Part shown: piece by piece, positions 38,750 through 48,364 of the stretch
Numbering within the stretch: position 1 is the first letter of the stretch
Layout: the number at the start of each line of letters is the position of its first letter
From: Bacteroides acidifaciens
Lineage (GTDB): Bacteria; Bacteroidota; Bacteroidia; Bacteroidales; Bacteroidaceae
Direction of reading: 5' to 3'
Assembly (NCBI RefSeq): GCF_024623065.1
Contig: NZ_JANJZR010000024.1
Coordinates: 1 to 59,356, forward strand
DNA: 59,356 bases
The notes under the pieces: model-generated
What the model was told of the DNA's origin: nothing
Database searches by the model: none
Seen by the model: the letters and a program-made list of their open reading frames with translations, nothing else
Translations under genes and position numbers: made by a program

Positions 38750-40015
38750 TTATTCCACCTCCTCTTCGTAGGTCTGATAAAGAAAATCGTTATAGGGATA
38801 TTTCTGAACGTGTAATTCTTTCACTCGCTGATAAACTACATTTTTCAGTTCGTCCATATTGATTCGTTCGCGGGCGGAAATAAAGAGGCAGTTGTCCTCC
38901 ATCTTTGCCATCCACGTCTTCATCAGTTCTTCGAGTGTTAAGTTTTCCTTTGTTCGGGGGGTAAGGTCGTCCGGCGCTTTCTCCACGTAGGTGTAAGCGT
39001 CTATTTTATTAAATACAAGTATCACAGGTTTGCCACTGCCACCAATCTCTGCCAGTGTCTTATTCACTACCTCAATCTGTTCCTCAAATCCGGGGTGGGA
39101 AATATCGACTACATGCACCAGCAAATCTGCTTCGCGCACTTCATCCAAGGTAGATTTGAAGGAATCAACCAAATCGGTAGGCAACTTACGGATAAATCCT
39201 ACCGTATCCGACAACAAGAACGGTAGATTTTCAATAATCACTTTACGTACGGTAGTGTCCAACGTAGCGAACAGTTTGTTTTCCGCAAAGACTTCGCTCT
39301 TGGAGAGAAGATTCATCATGGTTGATTTTCCCACGTTGGTATAACCAACCAGTGCGACACGTATCATACGTCCGCGGTTCTTGCGTTGGGTAGCTTTTTG
39401 TTTATCAATTTCCGCCAGGCGTTCTTTCAGCAACGACATACGATTCAGGATGATACGGCGGTCCATCTCGAGCTGTGTTTCACCCGGACCACGAAGTCCT
39501 ACGGAACCTTTACCGCCACCTGCACCGGAACCACCTCCCTGGCGTTCCAAGTGAGTCCAGAGTCGCTGCAAACGCGGCAACATATATTTATATTGCGCAA
39601 GCTCCACCTGCGTCTTCGCATTGGCTGTCTGCGCACGCATGGCAAATATATCAAGAATCAGTGAAGTACGGTCCAGTATCTTCACTTTCAGTTCGGCTTC
39701 AATATTACGAATCTGTTTCGCAGAAAGTTCATCATCAAAGATGACCATTCCTACTTCACGTTCTTCTTCCTCTTCATTACGAATATATTGTCTGATTTCT
39801 TCCAGCTTTCCCTTTCCGACATATGTCACTGAATGAGCTGTCGGCAATTTCTGCGTAAACCGTTTCACTACTTCCGCCCCAGCCGTCTCGGCAAGGAAAG
39901 CCAGTTCATCCAGATACTCGTTCGTCTTGCGCTCATCCTGCGTTTGTGTGATGAGTCCGACAAGCACTGCTGTTTCTGTCTGGGCTTCGGAGATTACAAA
40001 TTCTTTCATAGCCAT
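38750..40015 (-). CDS. hflX: GTPase HflX
   Basis: The 421-residue product has the HflX N-terminal domain, the glycine-rich GGGSGAGGGKG linker, then a GTPase domain with G1 GYTNVGKS (224-231), G3 DTVG (270-273) and G4 NKID (336-339). HflX splits stalled ribosomes under stress. Met3 is an alternative start and is the one shared with a duplicated 5' fragment at 52827. A TATATTTG box lies 48 nt upstream. Confidence 0.96.
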   Translation of the reverse strand: MAMKEFVISEAQTETAVLVGLITQTQDERKTNEYLDELAFLAETAGAEVVKRFTQKLPTAHSVTYVGKGKLEEIRQYIRNEEEEEREVGMVIFDDELSAKQIRNIEAELKVKILDRTSLILDIFAMRAQTANAKTQVELAQYKYMLPRLQRLWTHLERQGGGSGAGGGKGSVGLRGPGETQLEMDRRIILNRMSLLKERLAEIDKQKATQRKNRGRMIRVALVGYTNVGKSTMMNLLSKSEVFAENKLFATLDTTVRKVIIENLPFLLSDTVGFIRKLPTDLVDSFKSTLDEVREADLLVHVVDISHPGFEEQIEVVNKTLAEIGGSGKPVILVFNKIDAYTYVEKAPDDLTPRTKENLTLEELMKTWMAKMEDNCLFISARERINMDELKNVVYQRVKELHVQKYPYNDFLYQTYEEEVE

Positions 40016-40063
40016 AGTTTCTACACCTTATTATATATATTATGTATCGTTGGTTCGCGGCAA

Positions 40064-40071
40064 CAAATATA
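40064..40071 (-). promoter_or_regulatory. hflX promoter -7 box
   Basis: TATATTTG on the minus strand fits the -7 consensus. A diverged copy of this promoter precedes the hflX fragment at 52827, also with TATATTTG. Confidence 0.6.
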
Positions 40072-40205
40072 GATAATTTTAATGGAAGCTACCAAAAAGA
40101 AAGCTAAAATAAAAACAGACGAAATAGAAAATGACATGTAAAAATGAAGCCGAACTTCATTTTACATGCCATTTCAAATTACATGTTATCTAATTGCCTC
40201 AATAA

Positions 40206-41018
40206 TCAGAATCCTTCCGGCATCTCCAATGTTTCCGTAAATCCTTGATAAAGCACTCCCCATCCGCCATTATATGACACTACTCCCCGCATCGGGAAAG
40301 ACAGCACGTTTCCTTGACGCTCCATACCTTCTGCAGTAAAGTACAACATGCCATAATTCGTCCCGTCATAACCAGTAGGCTGAGGATCCCAAGCTATCAA
40401 TTCTTGCTTGTCATCACTTAATGAGAAGACTAACGGATATCCTTCTACTATACAGTCTGGTAACCTGTAGATATTTCCTTCTATTGCCTTTTCAATAGGC
40501 TGCGGCCATGAATCATCAAATAATTCAGAAGTATAAGTTCCGGTGCCGATACTTTCCCAAGTCAACTTCCTTTGAGCCAACACTTTTATTTTCCCTAATT
40601 GTGAAGGGGATAATTGATCTTCATTATCTATAGTCAATACAATTTCGTATTTCTCGGTGGCACCCAAATTATTTATCTCGCCAAATCCAAGTTCTACATA
40701 TCCAACTGCTTCACCTTTAGCAAAAGTAACGGCTGGGTTATTTAAAGAGAAAATACCTTCGGCTATTGTGGCTTCATCCATACTAATATTTGCGGTACTT
40801 TCCGTACTGGTGTTACCCCGATATACAGGGACTCTGATAATACCATTGTCTGCCGCCGTTACTTCCACATTCATCTGAGTGGAAGCAAAGGCAAGTTCTT
40901 CCCCGTTTATGTCATATATTGTACCTTCCGCATCTGTATTGCAAGAGGTCAAGGCTGCCAGGCAAAGGGTTATGGCTGCACAAATGTTGATTAAATATAT
41001 TTTCATATTTGCTTTCAT
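40206..41018 (-). CDS. Accessory surface lipoprotein of the phase-variable SusCD operon
   Basis: The 270-residue product begins with a lipoprotein signal ending in LAALTSCNTDAEG. The first half looks like a Calx-beta/Ig-type strand domain (VPVYRGNTSTESTANISM); the second half, with repeated Trp and Gly residues, is a different small beta domain. It lies 16 bp after the SusD gene and is the last gene of that operon, so it probably sits on the SusCD complex and helps bind substrate. I do not recognise a specific family name. The opposite-phase SusCD pair has no counterpart of this gene. Confidence 0.75.
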   Translation of the reverse strand: MKANMKIYLINICAAITLCLAALTSCNTDAEGTIYDINGEELAFASTQMNVEVTAADNGIIRVPVYRGNTSTESTANISMDEATIAEGIFSLNNPAVTFAKGEAVGYVELGFGEINNLGATEKYEIVLTIDNEDQLSPSQLGKIKVLAQRKLTWESIGTGTYTSELFDDSWPQPIEKAIEGNIYRLPDCIVEGYPLVFSLSDDKQELIAWDPQPTGYDGTNYGMLYFTAEGMERQGNVLSFPMRGVVSYNGGWGVLYQGFTETLEMPEGF

Positions 41019-41034
41019 TAAATAAATTACTAAT

Positions 41035-42591
41035 TTACTGAACTATAGGATTCTGATCAGAAGAATCTATATGCTCATTACCATCAATTTCCGACTGTGG
41101 CAAAGGAAGAATAAATAGCGGAGAAGAAGCCTCTGTATTCTTTGTGGTTACCTTTTCCGTATGGTTAGATCCTTCATAATTACGATTGTATCCTAAACCT
41201 AAACGTTGCAAATCGAAGATACGGCCTGCTTCTCCCCAAAGTTCAACACGGCGTTGAAATAAGATTTCATCCATCAATGTCTGTAGAGGCGCGTTTGTAT
41301 TCGAGTTGTAAGTCTTGGCATCCGTACGGGCAGATAAACGGTTTTCAAATCCGCTATCTCTTTGATTGCCTAAAGTCTTTATTGTTGCACGCGCGTCATC
41401 GTACTTGTCCTGATGGCATTCTGCTTCAGCTTTTATTAAAATCATTTCTTCTGCTCTCATTAGCAGGTAATCACCGGTACGTGTGGTGTAATCTGCCATC
41501 TTGAACTTTGTTTGGCAATAACTTGTATAAGAAGAAGACGATTTTTCCTCCTCAGCAGGAATGACACCACGGAACCAAGCGGTTTTGCGTTCGTCCGTAT
41601 CGGGTATTAGTGCATATAATCCCGTACTAATGCATTGGCGGGCTTTAGAAGCATACATTCCCGGAGCATCGGCATCCATGTGTGAGAAGAAACTAGCAAA
41701 GCCACTTGATTGATCGGCTATAATCTCCATTCCCCATAACACATCTGCTACTTTCACACTGTTGTTCCCTCCTAATTCGGCTATAGTCGCAACTTTTAAA
41801 GATGGCTTCTTCAATGCTTCGGCTGCTGCGGAGGCTGCATTGGCATAGTCATGCTGTACAAGGCAAATACGGGCTTTAATGCCATTGGCAACATAATAAT
41901 CCACATGCGATACATGTGTCTGTTCTTTATCATTCAGATTGCCAAGCAAATCAATAGCTTTATTTATATCACTATTTATTTGTGTATATACATCTTGCAC
42001 TGTACCGCGCGGGCTTCCTTCCGAACCGGCTACAGTCGGTGTCGTATATAAAGGTACTCCCGGTGCTGTTTCATGTCCCTTATAAGTTTGTTGATAGAGT
42101 TGGATCAGATAGAAATAGGCATAAGCACGCATGGCATAGGCCTGACCGACAACACTATTCTTAAGTTCGGGGTCTCCTCCCATCGAAGTCTCGGAAGCAA
42201 TGATATAATTAACATTGCTAATTAATGTATAATAAAAATTCCAGATAGAATAAGAACGTCCCGATTTGCTGGAATAATCGCCATGTACATTCAATCTATA
42301 ATCTTCATAAAACCATCCTTGACCTTGTTCCTTCATCAAGTGATCTTCAGCCATTAAATCTCCCAACAGGTTAATAGCTGTTTGCCCACAATTTTCAGCT
42401 CCCCACTTCTCACTCCATCCCGCCACATACAACATACGATATACGCCATTGATGGCAGTTTCCGCACTACTGGCATCTGCAAATATTGTAGAACCGGAAA
42501 CTTTATCAGTCGGTTCGGTATTTAATTCATCAGCGCATGAGCTAAATGAAAGGATGCCAATCAAAGAGAATATATATAATAATTTTTTCAT
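41035..42591 (-). CDS. SusD/RagB lipoprotein of the phase-ON importer
   Basis: The 518-residue product has a lipoprotein signal ending in LSFSSCADELNTEPTDKVSG and the SusD TPR core, including VVGQAYAMRAYAYFYLIQLYQQTY. The C-terminus holds the usual RVELWGEAGRIFDLQRLG segment. It is the surface lid and binding protein for the SusC encoded 26 bp upstream. Because it has no promoter of its own, its expression should follow the orientation of the invertible segment. Confidence 0.94.
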   Translation of the reverse strand: MKKLLYIFSLIGILSFSSCADELNTEPTDKVSGSTIFADASSAETAINGVYRMLYVAGWSEKWGAENCGQTAINLLGDLMAEDHLMKEQGQGWFYEDYRLNVHGDYSSKSGRSYSIWNFYYTLISNVNYIIASETSMGGDPELKNSVVGQAYAMRAYAYFYLIQLYQQTYKGHETAPGVPLYTTPTVAGSEGSPRGTVQDVYTQINSDINKAIDLLGNLNDKEQTHVSHVDYYVANGIKARICLVQHDYANAASAAAEALKKPSLKVATIAELGGNNSVKVADVLWGMEIIADQSSGFASFFSHMDADAPGMYASKARQCISTGLYALIPDTDERKTAWFRGVIPAEEEKSSSSYTSYCQTKFKMADYTTRTGDYLLMRAEEMILIKAEAECHQDKYDDARATIKTLGNQRDSGFENRLSARTDAKTYNSNTNAPLQTLMDEILFQRRVELWGEAGRIFDLQRLGLGYNRNYEGSNHTEKVTTKNTEASSPLFILPLPQSEIDGNEHIDSSDQNPIVQ

Positions 42592-42617
42592 CTTTTTACT
42601 GTTTGATCTATATTTAT

Positions 42618-45600
42618 TTAAAATGTAATGTCAATTCCCAATGAAACTGTTCTTACAGGTACATAGCCAAAATTTGTTCCTCCGGTAAAATTGTATTGAG
42701 GGTCCATACCTTTCAAATGATTAAACAGCACTACATTGTCTGCTGTTGCGGTTAAACGTGCCGACTCAAATCCTATAGATTTCATCCATTTTGAAGGCAA
42801 AGTATATCCTAATGCTATATTTTTAATAGCAAAATAGGAGGCATTGATTAGGCTGTTGTCAGTAATGATGTAGCTTTTTCCTATTTCAATACGAGGAATG
42901 TCGGTGAGATCTCCGGGCTTTTTCCATGCACGTTCCAACATTTTGCTTTTTGCCTGGCCGATATAGTTGCCGTACAGTAATGTATCATAAACACCATCCA
43001 ACACTTTACCGCCTATGGAATATGTACATAATATGCTTAAATCAAAATCTTTATATTTAAAAGTGTTGCCAATAGAGCCATACAGGTCTGGAATACGGCT
43101 GCCTTGAATTTCCTTACAAGCAGTTGCTTTCGCCATATCATTGGTGATGTATTTTTGTCCCTTAGAGCCATTCTCGTCTGTGTCCCAAGCCCAATACAAC
43201 TGTTCTCCGGTTGCAGGGTCAACTCCTGCGGCAGTGGCAGTGTAGAATGAATTTAAAGTTTCACCTTCACGAATAATATAAGAGCCGGAAATTATCTCAG
43301 GCTTGTCGGCTAATTGCAATACTTTATTTTTAATAGTTGAACCAATCAGGGTCAGACTCCATGTAAATGGCGTATTTTTAAATATATCAACTCCCAATGT
43401 AACATCAACACCTGTGTTGCGCATACTTCCTACATTTTTGTTATACCCGTCAAAACCAAGTGAGGATGCCATCGGGAACGACATCAGCATGTCTGTTGTC
43501 TTACGTTGATACCACTCTATAGTGGCAGAAAAACGGTCAAATAATTTAGCTTCGATACCGATATTCAGATTTGCATTCTTTTCCCATTTCAAGCCCTTGT
43601 TCTCTAAGGAGGTCACGGCAGCGCCACTCATAGAAGAATTTGCATATCCTAAATCATAGAAAGATTGCCAAGCATAGAAATTTTGTTTCGTGCCATCTAA
43701 TATTGCATCATTTCCCTGAAGACCATAACTGGCTTTTAGAGAAAGATTATTAATCCAACTAATATCGCTCATGAATTCTTCATGAGAAATACGCCAGTTA
43801 CCGCCAACAGACCAAAATTTACCCCATCTATTGTCCTCATAAAAACGAGAAGATCCATCGGTACGGAAACTTGCCGACAAATAGTATTTATCAGCGAAAT
43901 CATAATTCAATCGTGACAAGACGGATTGTACGGCATAATTATGCTGATAGGAGGATGCTCCGGTTATGTTGGTCGCCGCATCTAATTCATAAAGTCCGCC
44001 AAATGGAAATCCTGTTTTGGTTGCTGATAAGTAATCATATCTATATTTATAGAATTCATGTCCGACTAAAGCCTCAAAATGGTGATTGCCAAACTTACGA
44101 TCATACGTCAATAACTGATTGAAAGTATAACTGAAAGTGCGAGCTGTCGCTTTTTGCAGAGAACCTTTAACCGCAACAGAGTTACCATTGTATGGATTAT
44201 AGTAAGTTGCTCCTGCTGAATTTATTAAATCAAAACCGTAATTTACAGAAAACTTTAAGCCTTCCAAGAATGTATTTTTCAAATCACCCAATTCGGCATA
44301 TACACGTCCGCTGAGATTATCACTTTGTGTGGAGTATTTGTCATCATATAGGGTTGCGATCGTATTCCATTCTGAGTTTGCACCGGCCGGTCTGTTCTTG
44401 CCATAGTCAAAAACAGCATTACCTAAATTGTCGTATATAGTAGCACCATCAGCGTCTTTTTCATAAACGGGGAATATCGGTGCCATTAACTGTGCCGAGA
44501 ACCAGACATTGGACGAACCGGATGAATTTTCTACGGCAGTATTGCTTTCATTGCGAGAATAGTTGGCACTCATTCCGGCTTTCAGCCAATTAGTCACTTC
44601 AGAATCAATATTTAATCGTCCGTTATAACGATTGAATTTTGTGGTTTTCAACAGTCCTTCTTCATCTAAATAGCCTAAAGAGAACATATATTTAGTCTTA
44701 TCATTGCCACCACTGAAGGACGCAACATATTCTTGACGCAATGGATTGGATTTCATAGCTTCGTCCATCCAATCTTCACTATACTTTAATTTTGCATCGC
44801 TGCGAACTTTTCCTGTAATAGGATCTATCAATTCCGCAATACCGTAATTGAATGGATTATATTGTTCATCCTTACCCAACATTGCAGTAGCACCACTTTT
44901 CATGGCTTCTAATGCTGCATTTCCTGCAATTTCAGGAGAAAGTCCATTATTTATAATTTGATTATTCTTGTATGATTGGAAGACAGTTTCTAAATATCCT
45001 GCTTCATTCATCGTTTCATAACGAGGAATAGCACGTGACGAAACGCCCCAATTGGCTTTCAAATTTACTCTAACTTTGCCGGAGTCTCCTTTCTTTGTTG
45101 TAATCATAATTACACCATTGGCACCACGAGAACCATAGAGAGCTCCCGCAGAGGCGTCTTTCAGCACTGTCATAGTTTCAATATCATTAGGATTAATTGC
45201 TGAAATATTACCGTCATAAGGTACTCCGTCAACAACATACAAAGGCGCTTGTGAAGAATTAATGGAACCATAACCACGAACCACCACTGAAGCACCCGAC
45301 CCGGGCTGTCCGGAGCCGGAAGTGGTTTGCACGCCGGCTATCATACCATCTAATGCCTTCGTTACATTTGCTATTGGCCTTTCTTTCAGTTTTTCCGACT
45401 TAATGACCTCTGCCGAACCTGTAAATGACTCCTTTTTAGTGGTACCATATGCTACCACCATCACCTCGTCTATTAGCTGTGCATCCGATTTAAGAACCAC
45501 CTTCATTTTAGGCTTAATAACCACTTCTTGCGTCTGCATACCGATATACGAAATCTGCAAAGTCTTTGCAGAACTTGGTACATTCGATAAATTAAAATTA

Positions 45601-45776
45601 CCATCTACATCTGTGATTGTACCTTGAGTGGTACCTTTTACTAACACAGAAGCGCCAACAACTGGCTGCCCGTCTTCTTCAGAAATCACAACGCCTGTGA
45701 CCTTTTGAGTTTGGGCAGTTACTAGACCTATGCCCACAAAAAGGCATGCCAATAACAGCATCAATTTTCTTTTCAT
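42618..45776 (-). CDS. SusC/RagA importer, complete (phase ON in this sequence)
   Basis: The 1052-residue product is a full-length SusC: signal peptide to about residue 21, CarboxypepD_reg-like domain (QKVTGVVISEEDGQPVVGASV), plug with DEVMVVAYGTTKK and LYGSRGANGVIMITT, and a barrel ending in RTVSLGIDITF. Codons 68-81 are made by a 41-bp sequence (45535-45575) that is repeated in inverted orientation at the start of the silent SusC at 48 kb. The promoter and first 67 codons therefore lie on an invertible segment and the rest outside it. The two downstream genes encode its SusD and an accessory lipoprotein. The substrate is unknown; no degradative enzyme is in the operon. Confidence 0.96.
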   Translation of the reverse strand: MKRKLMLLLACLFVGIGLVTAQTQKVTGVVISEEDGQPVVGASVLVKGTTQGTITDVDGNFNLSNVPSSAKTLQISYIGMQTQEVVIKPKMKVVLKSDAQLIDEVMVVAYGTTKKESFTGSAEVIKSEKLKERPIANVTKALDGMIAGVQTTSGSGQPGSGASVVVRGYGSINSSQAPLYVVDGVPYDGNISAINPNDIETMTVLKDASAGALYGSRGANGVIMITTKKGDSGKVRVNLKANWGVSSRAIPRYETMNEAGYLETVFQSYKNNQIINNGLSPEIAGNAALEAMKSGATAMLGKDEQYNPFNYGIAELIDPITGKVRSDAKLKYSEDWMDEAMKSNPLRQEYVASFSGGNDKTKYMFSLGYLDEEGLLKTTKFNRYNGRLNIDSEVTNWLKAGMSANYSRNESNTAVENSSGSSNVWFSAQLMAPIFPVYEKDADGATIYDNLGNAVFDYGKNRPAGANSEWNTIATLYDDKYSTQSDNLSGRVYAELGDLKNTFLEGLKFSVNYGFDLINSAGATYYNPYNGNSVAVKGSLQKATARTFSYTFNQLLTYDRKFGNHHFEALVGHEFYKYRYDYLSATKTGFPFGGLYELDAATNITGASSYQHNYAVQSVLSRLNYDFADKYYLSASFRTDGSSRFYEDNRWGKFWSVGGNWRISHEEFMSDISWINNLSLKASYGLQGNDAILDGTKQNFYAWQSFYDLGYANSSMSGAAVTSLENKGLKWEKNANLNIGIEAKLFDRFSATIEWYQRKTTDMLMSFPMASSLGFDGYNKNVGSMRNTGVDVTLGVDIFKNTPFTWSLTLIGSTIKNKVLQLADKPEIISGSYIIREGETLNSFYTATAAGVDPATGEQLYWAWDTDENGSKGQKYITNDMAKATACKEIQGSRIPDLYGSIGNTFKYKDFDLSILCTYSIGGKVLDGVYDTLLYGNYIGQAKSKMLERAWKKPGDLTDIPRIEIGKSYIITDNSLINASYFAIKNIALGYTLPSKWMKSIGFESARLTATADNVVLFNHLKGMDPQYNFTGGTNFGYVPVRTVSLGIDITF
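45535..45575 (-). repeat. Inverted repeat (left crossover site) inside the ON susC
   Basis: This 41-bp sequence is identical to 48377-48417 read on the other strand. It contains the 19-bp palindrome TCTGCAAAGACTTTGCAGA (45554-45572; nine-base arms around one central base), the kind of symmetric core a recombinase dimer would bind. It encodes SAKTLQISYIGM within SusC. Confidence 0.92.
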
Positions 45777-46226
45777 AAATTCTCTCTTAAAGTTTAACTT
45801 TACATTATTTGTATCTTTACTCTAACAATTTGCAAATATATTAATAAAACTAAAACCAACCACTATATTTAATGAAAAAAAGTTGTAAATGTAACATTTT
45901 GCTATTTAATAAGCAATATTTATGCTTATAAGCATATTTTTCGTTCTTAAAAGTGTTGTTTGTTAAAACAATAACTAACAATTTGCATAAGCAAAATGTA
46001 TCTTTTAATATTTATTTTATTCGTTTTTAGTCATAAAACTCCTTTAAAAGCTATTCTTTTTGCTTTTTTCGTGGAAAAGCGAATAAAAAAGTAGCATTTA
46101 ATTTAAAGTTTTGTGAATACTATGTTATTGAAAGACTTATTTTTTTAGAGATATTAATGCTTATTCGCCTCAGAGATAGCACAGAATTACGTCTAATTTA
46201 TTCTATTATTAATTAAAAAAGAAAGT
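45777..46226. other. AT-rich regulatory spacer between susC and recombinase genes
   Basis: This 450-bp divergent spacer has no gene. It holds the SusC promoter at 45833-45840, a 16-bp perfect palindrome TATGCTTATAAGCATA at 45921-45936, and a 10-bp inverted pair ACATTTTGCT / AGCAAAATGT around 45894-46000. No clear TAnnTTTG box is seen before the recombinase start. The symmetric sites are possible binding sites for a regulator or recombinase accessory factor. Confidence 0.55.
45833..45840 (-). promoter_or_regulatory. Promoter -7 box that drives whichever SusC is ON
   Basis: TATATTTG on the minus strand matches TAnnTTTG; a TTG lies 16 nt upstream, a little closer than usual. The start codon of SusC is 57 nt downstream. 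The box lies inside the invertible segment, so it would switch sides on inversion. No comparable promoter is seen before the silent SusC body. Confidence 0.75.
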
Positions 46227-47411
46227 ATGGAAAAGATCAGTTACAACCTTGTGTTTAATAGAAAGAAGAGATTGAATAAAAGAGGAATGGCATTAGTTCA
46301 GGTAGAAGCCTATCTGAACAGGAAAAAGATGTATTTCTCCACCAAAATATATCTCAAACCGGAACAGTGGGATGCCAAACGAAAAATGGTGAAAAATCAT
46401 CCCAATGCGAATGTTTTGAATCGTATGTTATATGAAAATATAGCAGCTATTGAGCAAACTGAACTTGGACTATGGCAACAGGGAAAGACCATATCGTTAG
46501 ATTTATTAAGAAATTCTATTGATAAACCTCTCAGCAACGAAAGGTCATTTTTGATTTTTTTTAAAGATGAGATAGCTAATTCTTCTTTAAAAGAGAGTAC
46601 CCGTCAAAATCACCTTTCCACGCTTGAATTACTTCAGGGCTTCAAAAAAGAGGTATTATTTACCGATTTGACATTTGAATTTGTATCCTCATTTGATAAT
46701 TACCTACAGTCTAAAAGTTATCATCTTAATACTATCGCCAAGCACATGAAGCACCTGAAACGATACGTTAATGTTGCTATAAATAAAGAGTATATGGATA
46801 TACAAAAGTATGCTTTTAGAAAGTATAAAATTAAAAGCATAGAGGGAAGCCATACGCACTTAGCCCCGGAAGAGTTATACAGATTTGAGAATTTGCAGTT
46901 GACAGGAAGATATACGAGATTGCAAAAAACAAAAGATGCTTTTTTATTTTGTTGTTACGCAGGATTACGATATTCTGATTTCATCAGTCTGACCTCCGCA
47001 AATATTATTGAATTCCATCAGGAAACCTGGATTATATACAAGTCTGTTAAAACTGGTATTGAGGTACGCCTTCCTTTATATTTATTATTTGAAGGCAAAG
47101 GAATCGAGATATTGCAACACTATGAAGATGATCTTGACAGCTTCTTTAAGTTAAAAGACAATTCTAATATCAACAAAGAATTGAATCTGTTGGCAGGCTT
47201 GGCGAAAATTGATAAACGTGTATCATTCCACACTGCCCGGCATACAAATGCTACCTTATTATTATATAGTGGTGCCAATATTACTACGGTACAAAAGCTA
47301 TTAGGGCACAAAAGTGTGAAGACTACACAAGTCTATGCAAATATAATGGATATTACAGTGGTGCGTGATCTTGAGAAAACGGCCTCATCAAAGCTCCACA
47401 ATAAACAATAG
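46227..47411 (+). CDS. Tyrosine site-specific recombinase (predicted SusC invertase)
   Basis: The 394-residue protein has an arm-type DNA-binding N-terminus (about residues 1-90), a SAM-like core-binding domain (about 105-200) and a complete catalytic domain: Arg248 in AGLRYSDF, Lys275, His335 and Arg338 in HTARH, His361 in LGHKS and nucleophile Tyr370. This is the type of recombinase found beside invertible promoters and SusC shufflons in Bacteroides. It is encoded inside the segment it should invert, so it stays linked to its sites in both orientations. A mobile-element integrase is the alternative, but no element genes accompany it. Confidence 0.93.
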   Translation: MEKISYNLVFNRKKRLNKRGMALVQVEAYLNRKKMYFSTKIYLKPEQWDAKRKMVKNHPNANVLNRMLYENIAAIEQTELGLWQQGKTISLDLLRNSIDKPLSNERSFLIFFKDEIANSSLKESTRQNHLSTLELLQGFKKEVLFTDLTFEFVSSFDNYLQSKSYHLNTIAKHMKHLKRYVNVAINKEYMDIQKYAFRKYKIKSIEGSHTHLAPEELYRFENLQLTGRYTRLQKTKDAFLFCCYAGLRYSDFISLTSANIIEFHQETWIIYKSVKTGIEVRLPLYLLFEGKGIEILQHYEDDLDSFFKLKDNSNINKELNLLAGLAKIDKRVSFHTARHTNATLLLYSGANITTVQKLLGHKSVKTTQVYANIMDITVVRDLEKTASSKLHNKQ

Positions 47412-47510
47412 CAATTTATTCTGCCTCTACCTGAAATCGTTTTGGCGTTTTCATTTCTCATATTCTCATAACATGAATATAAGTAGCAGATAATGAAAAT
47501 AATAACTAAT

Positions 47511-47553
47511 GAGAAATGTTTTATAAATCGACATTTCTCATAGTTTTCATCGT
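47511..47553. repeat. Hairpin and direct repeats of CATTTCTCATAGTTTTCA type
   Basis: AATGAGAAATGT pairs with ACATTTCTCAT across a short loop, and the same motif (ATTTCTCATAGTTTTCA) recurs at about 47574-47590, with shorter copies near 47454 and 47602. It lies just after the recombinase and may terminate its transcript or bind a protein. Confidence 0.55.
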
Positions 47554-47733
47554 AAAAAGGCTTTTATTTTAGTTATTTCTCATAGTTTTCAGATTCATTT
47601 CTCATTGTATTTCGGTCTTGATTGAATAGCTGCTTAATATATATGTATGTACTCTAATCTCTTCCTTTAATTTATATTTTTTCATGGAAACTTGCTTTCA
47701 TTGTACATTATTACATTACCTATCGTGCAGTCT

Positions 47734-47761
47734 ATTAATAGAAAAGTTCCTTTTGATTAAG
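47734..47761 (+). repeat. 28-bp inverted repeat, left copy
   Basis: This copy pairs with 47950-47977 on the opposite strand with one mismatch. The two arms are separated by 188 bp inside the invertible segment. Confidence 0.7.
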
Positions 47762-47810
47762 GCTAAACTTCTGTTTGCTTAATAGCAAAGTTCCTTTTTA
47801 TGATTTCTAA

Positions 47811-47896
47811 TCTATAAACGCAACTTGCATTTATAAAAACAAAGGTTCCGTTTTTATAAACAAAGCTTGCATTTATAAAAATGAAACTTGCATTTT
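47811..47896 (+). repeat. Cluster of four degenerate TATAAA...ACTTGCAT repeats
   Basis: Four units start with TATAAA at 47813, 47832, 47855 and 47874 (spacings 19, 23 and 19) and continue into CTTGCATT or GTTCCG. The same words build the palindrome at 26508-26559. Confidence 0.6.
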
Positions 47897-47949
47897 AAGT
47901 ATGCAAATAACAGAAAAGAAGTTTACTATCGGACAAAAACAAGTTTACT

Positions 47950-47977
47950 CTTAATCAAAAGGAATTTTTCTATTAAT
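47950..47977 (-). repeat. 28-bp inverted repeat, right copy
   Basis: Reverse complement of 47734-47761 with a single mismatch. Confidence 0.7.
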
Positions 47978-48364
47978 GGTTTACAGGAGAAGTAACTGTC
48001 ATTCAGAGAATACTTCATTCACAATGATGCAGAAAATCATTTAATATGTTTTTTAGATTCATTAATGAGCATACTTATAACAACTGCATAGAGTAATTAT
48101 GGTATACAATTCAAATCTGTGAAACTGCTACTGATTATAAAATATGGCAATATATATCATCTGCATTTACGTTAATAAAAGGTATAGTATATTGATATAA
48201 AGCAAGTTGCTTTTTAATACTGATAGAAATACGGTAGCATAAATCACTCGTTTTGAGTGTTTGACAAGTCATCAATACATTGATAATCTGAATGATAGAA
48301 ATAATATAATATTTACTATGGGAAGCAAACACTACCTACGCATTTGTTTACTAATCAACTTATT

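Larger units (their letters stand above)
47412..48364. other. Noncoding, repeat-rich right part of the invertible segment
   Basis: About 950 bp without a convincing gene follow the recombinase. It contains three CATTTCTCAT-type repeats between 47450 and 47615 including a hairpin, a 28-bp inverted pair, a cluster of TATAAA...ACTTGCAT repeats and general AT richness. No promoter matching TAnnTTTG faces the silent SusC. After inversion this stretch would lie upstream of the disconnected minus-strand SusC body. Confidence 0.6.

Noticed and set aside
46227..47411. Integrase of an integrated mobile element
   Set aside because: No relaxase, transfer, phage or transposition genes accompany it, and its position between the inverted repeats fits a DNA invertase.
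47811..47896. CRISPR-like array
   Set aside because: The four units are degenerate, unevenly spaced at 19-23 bp and lack unique spacers; no cas gene is in the window.
48135..48332. A 65-codon minus-strand gene in the switch segment
   Set aside because: The product is rich in Ile, Ser and Tyr, as expected of translated AT-rich noncoding DNA, and no promoter or conserved feature is visible.
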